A stretch of DNA of 9,433 bases from Actinomycetes bacterium. Lineage in GTDB: Bacteria > Actinomycetota > Acidimicrobiia > Spongiisociales > UBA4744. The notes under the pieces are model-generated. The model worked only from the letters and a program-made list of their open reading frames with translations. It had not been told where the DNA came from and did not search any database. This document shows, one piece after another, positions 6,437 to 9,433 of the stretch; the first letter of the stretch is position 1; each line of letters opens with the position of its first letter. The DNA lies in NCBI GenBank assembly GCA_024641205.1, contig JAHEDM010000069.1:1-9433 (forward strand). The letters are read 5' to 3'. The position numbers and the translations under genes were made by a program.

Positions 6437-8064
6437 CGGGGGACTGCCGGCCGCTCGGCCCGTATCGGGTAGAGGATGGCTCCGTCGAGTCTCCCCTCTA
6501 GATATTGCTGCTTGAGTTCGCCACGCCGCAGCTTCCCGTTGTGGGTCAATGGGATCGTCTTCGGCGCAACGAGGTGAACTCGTGCCGGACGGAAGCCGAA
6601 ACGATCGTGCACGGCCCTGGCGATGGCGACCACGCAGGATTTTCTGGAAGTTTCGTCGGGCATGGCGTCGGGGCGAATTTCAACCAGCACCGTGATTTGC
6701 TCCCCTTCGAGGCGACCATCGTCGATCCCGATTGCCGTGGAGTAGCGGACTCCGTTGATTGCGTTCACAATCTCCTCCACCTCCTGGGGATAGACGGTGC
6801 GACCAGCGTGAATCATCACATCTTTCGCCCGGCTCAGAATATAGAGGTGACCCTCACCGTCCAGGTAACCAATGTCCCCAGTTCGAATGGCGCCCGGACT
6901 CGCCAGCAGCGTGTCCGTGGCGCTGGGATTCTGGAAGTAGCCGCGGGTGTTTGCGGGGCTCTCGACCACGATGTGGCCTATGACATCTGGGGGCAGCACC
7001 CGGTCGGTGTCGTCGAGGATCTGCACGGTGATATCCGGAAATGGTCGACCAACCGACACCGCACCCCTTGCGTCGATCCGATTCACCGTCGCGGGTTTGC
7101 CCATGCTCACGCCAACAGTCGCCTCCGCCAGGCCGTAGCCGGCCACCATCACCCGATCCAATCCGAATGTCTCATGAAAAGAATCGATGGTTGATGAGCG
7201 AACGGGCTCGGCCGCGTTGAGCGCCACCCGCAATGAGGACAGATCGTGAGCATTGGCGGCTCGATCGGAGCCGGCAACCTGGCGAAGGCACAGCCGGTAG
7301 CCGAAGTCGGGCGAGGCGGTGAAGGTCCCGCGATGGCGGGTGATCGCATCCAGCCAGGGTCGTGTGTCGCTCAGGCTCGTTGGAAGCAGGAACAAGGGCG
7401 CGGCCAGGAAGAACGGCACGATGGTCATCAGAATCAGACCCATGTCGTGATAGGCGGGTAGCCAGCTCACAAAACGGTCCTCTGCCGTGATTTCCATCCC
7501 GGCGATCATCTGACGGACGTTGGTCATCAGGTTGGCATGGGACAGCTGAACCCCCTTGGGATCTCCGGTGCTGCCCGAGGTGTACTGGATGAAGGCGACG
7601 TCTTCCGCTTGCACTACAGGGAGGGAGACCGCAGACCCGGGTCTGTCGAGTATCGTCGAGATGTGCAACGATCCAGCCGCCCTTCGCCAGCGCGTCAAAG
7701 TCTCGGCTTGGGTATCTGAGGGAACAACGACGTGGTTGGCGCCGCACAGTTTCGCCACCTCCAATACCCGCCCTGGAGGGACTCCGGGGAAGATCGGTAC
7801 GGCGACGGCGCCGGCGCGCTGGGCGCCGTAGAAGGCAGTGAAGAAGTCGTGACCGTTGGGCAGCGCGAGCACGACGCGTCCGCCTGGACGAAGGCCCTGT
7901 TCGACGAGCGCAGAGGCGAATTCCTCGACGTCTGACCAAAGCTCGCCGAAGGTGCGGGGGTCATCGCAGTAGCTGTAGGCAGTGCGGTCGCCGCTGACCA
8001 TTGCCCGCCAGGCCAGGAGCTGGACCAGCGTGGCCGGGCTCGAGTTGTTGCCGGCCGGGGTCAC
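6433..8064 (-). CDS. FAAL-like acyl-AMP ligase (AMP-dependent synthetase, ANL superfamily)
   Basis: A 543-residue adenylate-forming enzyme expected to activate a carboxylic acid with ATP and pass the acyl group to the neighbouring carrier protein. Visible ANL motifs in order are the P-loop YTSGSTGDPKGV (161-172), WLPAYHDMGLI (201-211), the substrate-pocket segment TASPDFGYRLC (249-259), NAAEPVR (283-289), YGLAEAT (310-316), RTGD (394-397), the hinge RAKDVMIHAG (412-421), and PLTHNGKLRR (505-514) with the expected catalytic Lys511. The QYTSGSTGDPKG, YHDMGLI and AEPVR forms are those of fatty acyl-AMP ligases rather than CoA ligases. However, only about 20 residues separate YGLAEAT from SVGRP, so the roughly 20-residue FAAL-specific insertion seems absent and CoA-ligase activity is not excluded. 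The GTG start overlaps the carrier-protein stop (GTGA). The alternative Met22 would cut the conserved N-terminal helix. The stop overlaps the ABC gene start. Chain length of the substrate is unknown. Confidence 0.92.
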   Translation of the reverse strand: MTPAGNNSSPATLVQLLAWRAMVSGDRTAYSYCDDPRTFGELWSDVEEFASALVEQGLRPGGRVVLALPNGHDFFTAFYGAQRAGAVAVPIFPGVPPGRVLEVAKLCGANHVVVPSDTQAETLTRWRRAAGSLHISTILDRPGSAVSLPVVQAEDVAFIQYTSGSTGDPKGVQLSHANLMTNVRQMIAGMEITAEDRFVSWLPAYHDMGLILMTIVPFFLAAPLFLLPTSLSDTRPWLDAITRHRGTFTASPDFGYRLCLRQVAGSDRAANAHDLSSLRVALNAAEPVRSSTIDSFHETFGLDRVMVAGYGLAEATVGVSMGKPATVNRIDARGAVSVGRPFPDITVQILDDTDRVLPPDVIGHIVVESPANTRGYFQNPSATDTLLASPGAIRTGDIGYLDGEGHLYILSRAKDVMIHAGRTVYPQEVEEIVNAINGVRYSTAIGIDDGRLEGEQITVLVEIRPDAMPDETSRKSCVVAIARAVHDRFGFRPARVHLVAPKTIPLTHNGKLRRGELKQQYLEGRLDGAILYPIRAERPAVPR

Positions 8065-8312
8065 GACAGCCTGAGCGACTCGACGAGCGATACGAGCTCG
8101 CCGACCGTTCGCACGGAAGCGGCCGCGGTCTCGGAGATTCTGATATCGAAGTCCTGCTCGAGAACGACGATGATGTTCATCAGGTCGAAGGAATCGACTT
8201 CCAGATCCTCACTGAGGCGCTGGCGGGTCTCAACCTTGTCGACTCCGAGATGAAGTTCGAGGACTAGATGGACGGCGTCGCGCACGGTGCTGTTGCCGTT
8301 CTCGTTGATCAT
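8061..8312 (-). CDS. Acyl carrier protein (phosphopantetheine-binding)
   Basis: A free-standing 83-residue carrier protein, the usual length for the family. The predicted 4'-phosphopantetheine attachment site is Ser41 in the context LEVDSFDLMNII, with acidic residues before the serine and a hydrophobic helix II after it. The residue after the serine is Phe where most carrier proteins have Leu. The remainder (EQDFDIRIS, then VRTVGELVSLVES) matches the helix II to helix IV pattern of ACPs. The ATG overlaps the acyltransferase stop (ATGA), and the stop overlaps the ligase GTG (GTGA). It therefore sits between the enzyme expected to load it and the enzyme expected to unload it, which argues for a dedicated carrier rather than the housekeeping fatty-acid ACP. 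No phosphopantetheinyl transferase is encoded in this window, so activation must be done by one encoded elsewhere. Confidence 0.93.
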   Translation of the reverse strand: MINENGNSTVRDAVHLVLELHLGVDKVETRQRLSEDLEVDSFDLMNIIVVLEQDFDIRISETAAASVRTVGELVSLVESLRLS

Positions 8313-9433
8313 CGGCTTCCCGCTGCTATCAAGTTGTCGTGTGTGCTGTCGGCAATGCGCTCCGCGATCGTGTTGTCCATGTCGGTATCGAGAAAGACGA
8401 AGTTCCAGGTCAGCCGTTCACGGAAGATCGTGACAAACGCTGTGGCGACCGGGCCCAACCGGTTGTTGGAAATGAAGCCGTGGACGTCGGTCACCTCAAT
8501 GTCACCGTAGCGTTCGGCCAGCGTGAGCGGACCGGCATAGCTCACCGCCGTCGTCGCCATCCGCGTGTTCTTCGTTGCGATGATCATCCTCATGAGCTGC
8601 CTGGCCAGACCCGCGGCGAGGAGGTGCTCGTGTCGAGCCATCGAACGTTGTACCTGCTGCTGGAACGCATGCGCAACGTTCCACAGATCGTTGTCTGGCT
8701 GAACTTGCAGCGTATAGCGCAGCATCGAGAGGTAGCAGGCCATCACCTCGGCGGGTGGAGGAGGCCGCAGCTTCGGACGAAGGTCGGCGAACATGATGGC
8801 TCGCATCGGCAGAGCCTCTCCGGCGTATAGGTGCTGATGGGTGGCGCGAATCAGTGCTGCCGCGATCACACTGTTCATGGTCAGTCGACGGCTTCTGGAC
8901 TGGTCAACGAGGTCGGCGGTCGCGTCTCGTTCAAGGCTGCGAGTCAGTATGTAACACCTGGCTGTTGGGTGGATCGGAGCCTGCCGCCCGTGGATTCCCC
9001 GTCTGTAAGCGAGTTCTTCAGCGGCCTGACGGCGCATGTACTGCCCCAGTGGAGCAAGACGGGTGCGCCCCGTCAGATGATCGGGGAGGATGTGGTCGAT
9101 CGGAGGCGGTAGCTGCGCAATCGCGGGTTTGCCACGATCGGTTGTGCCGCTGCAAAGACCCAAGAGCTGGTCAATGATGCGCCCCGCCGATACCGCGTCC
9201 ATAACCGTGTGGTCGTAGGCAAACACGAGATCGGCCTGGGTGTCGCCCTGATTGTGCAGGTAGGTGCAGGCGAGCAGTGGTCCGTTCTCGATGTCGACGT
9301 TGGTGTTGAGGACCCGTTCGGCAATGTCCTTCCAGTGAGCTTCGTCTCGCCTGGCAATGACTTCGATGGGGATATGCGGCACACCCTGTGATGCTTCGAA
9401 TGTTGGCCGTTGCCTCCGGTTGGTGATCCGGGA
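8309..9433 (-). CDS. Condensation-domain/PapA-like acyltransferase, N-terminus cut by window edge
   Basis: Likely transfers an acyl group from a carrier protein or CoA to an alcohol or amine, as in the chloramphenicol-acetyltransferase-fold family (NRPS condensation domains, PapA, WS/DGAT). The frame is open to the window edge. The first possible internal start is a GTG at 9382, but the 17 codons before it (ending RPTFEASQG) fit the usual family N-terminus, so the real start lies outside. Counting from that GTG, the active-site motif is DHTVMDAVS, with His58 and Asp62 in an HxxxD pattern. It lacks the doubled His and the Gly of canonical HHxxxDG. Further family-like segments are ADLRPKLRPPP (about residues 195-205) and a C-terminal SNNRLGPVATAF followed by a beta-rich end. 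No membrane segment is evident, so it is probably cytoplasmic. The stop overlaps the carrier-protein ATG by 4 bp (ATGA), which suggests that the carrier protein is its acyl donor. The substrate cannot be read from sequence. Confidence 0.82.
   Translation of the reverse strand, partial: SRITNRRQRPTFEASQGVPHIPIEVIARRDEAHWKDIAERVLNTNVDIENGPLLACTYLHNQGDTQADLVFAYDHTVMDAVSAGRIIDQLLGLCSGTTDRGKPAIAQLPPPIDHILPDHLTGRTRLAPLGQYMRRQAAEELAYRRGIHGRQAPIHPTARCYILTRSLERDATADLVDQSRSRRLTMNSVIAAALIRATHQHLYAGEALPMRAIMFADLRPKLRPPPPAEVMACYLSMLRYTLQVQPDNDLWNVAHAFQQQVQRSMARHEHLLAAGLARQLMRMIIATKNTRMATTAVSYAGPLTLAERYGDIEVTDVHGFISNNRLGPVATAFVTIFRERLTWNFVFLDTDMDNTIAERIADSTHDNLIAAGSR

Noticed and set aside
6505..7194. Plus-strand open frame of 229 codons
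   Set aside because: Antisense to the ligase, with no family motif. Long antisense frames are common in high-GC coding DNA.
7172..7939. Minus-strand open frame of 255 codons
   Set aside because: It lies inside the acyl-AMP ligase in another frame. The ligase frame carries all the ANL motifs.
9380..9382. GTG as the true start of the acyltransferase
   Set aside because: The frame stays open to 9433 and the upstream residues match the expected family N-terminus, so the gene is cut by the window edge rather than starting here.

Overview
The window is one tightly packed operon read entirely on the minus strand. It begins outside the right-hand edge (about 9433) and runs off the left-hand edge (position 1). 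GC content is high (roughly 60-65% by eye), and two of the junction starts are GTG or TTG. The FAAL-like ligase and PapA/condensation-type acyltransferase repertoire suggests a high-GC bacterium, most plausibly an actinomycete relative. That taxonomic guess is weak because there is no rRNA or marker gene here.

First block (right to left in the window, 5' to 3' in the transcript): a condensation-fold acyltransferase cut by the window edge, an acyl carrier protein, a FAAL-like acyl-AMP ligase, an ABC ATPase fused to two cyclic-nucleotide-binding-like domains, and an 801-residue double-FtsX permease. All four junctions among these five genes are 4-bp stop/start overlaps (ATGA, GTGA, ATGA, ATGA), so the five proteins are probably made in coordinated amounts.

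Second block: after a 38-bp gap with a classic AAGGAG ribosome binding site come a 97-residue acidic/basic small protein, a 130-residue very basic protein (TGATG junction), and a UbiB/AarF (ABC1-type) atypical kinase. The kinase starts at a TTG overlapping the previous stop (TTGA) and continues past position 1. It is easy to miss because it has neither an ATG start nor a stop inside the window.

Working model (inference): the ligase activates a fatty or other carboxylic acid as an acyl-AMP and loads it on the carrier protein. The condensation-like enzyme transfers the acyl group to an unknown alcohol or amine. The MacB/Lol-type transporter extracts or exports the lipid product, with the fused sensor domains tuning the ATPase. 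The two small charged proteins and the membrane-associated UbiB-like kinase may assist lipid handling at the membrane. No RNA gene, insertion sequence, CRISPR array or convincing promoter or terminator was seen, and there is no gene-free stretch longer than 38 bp.
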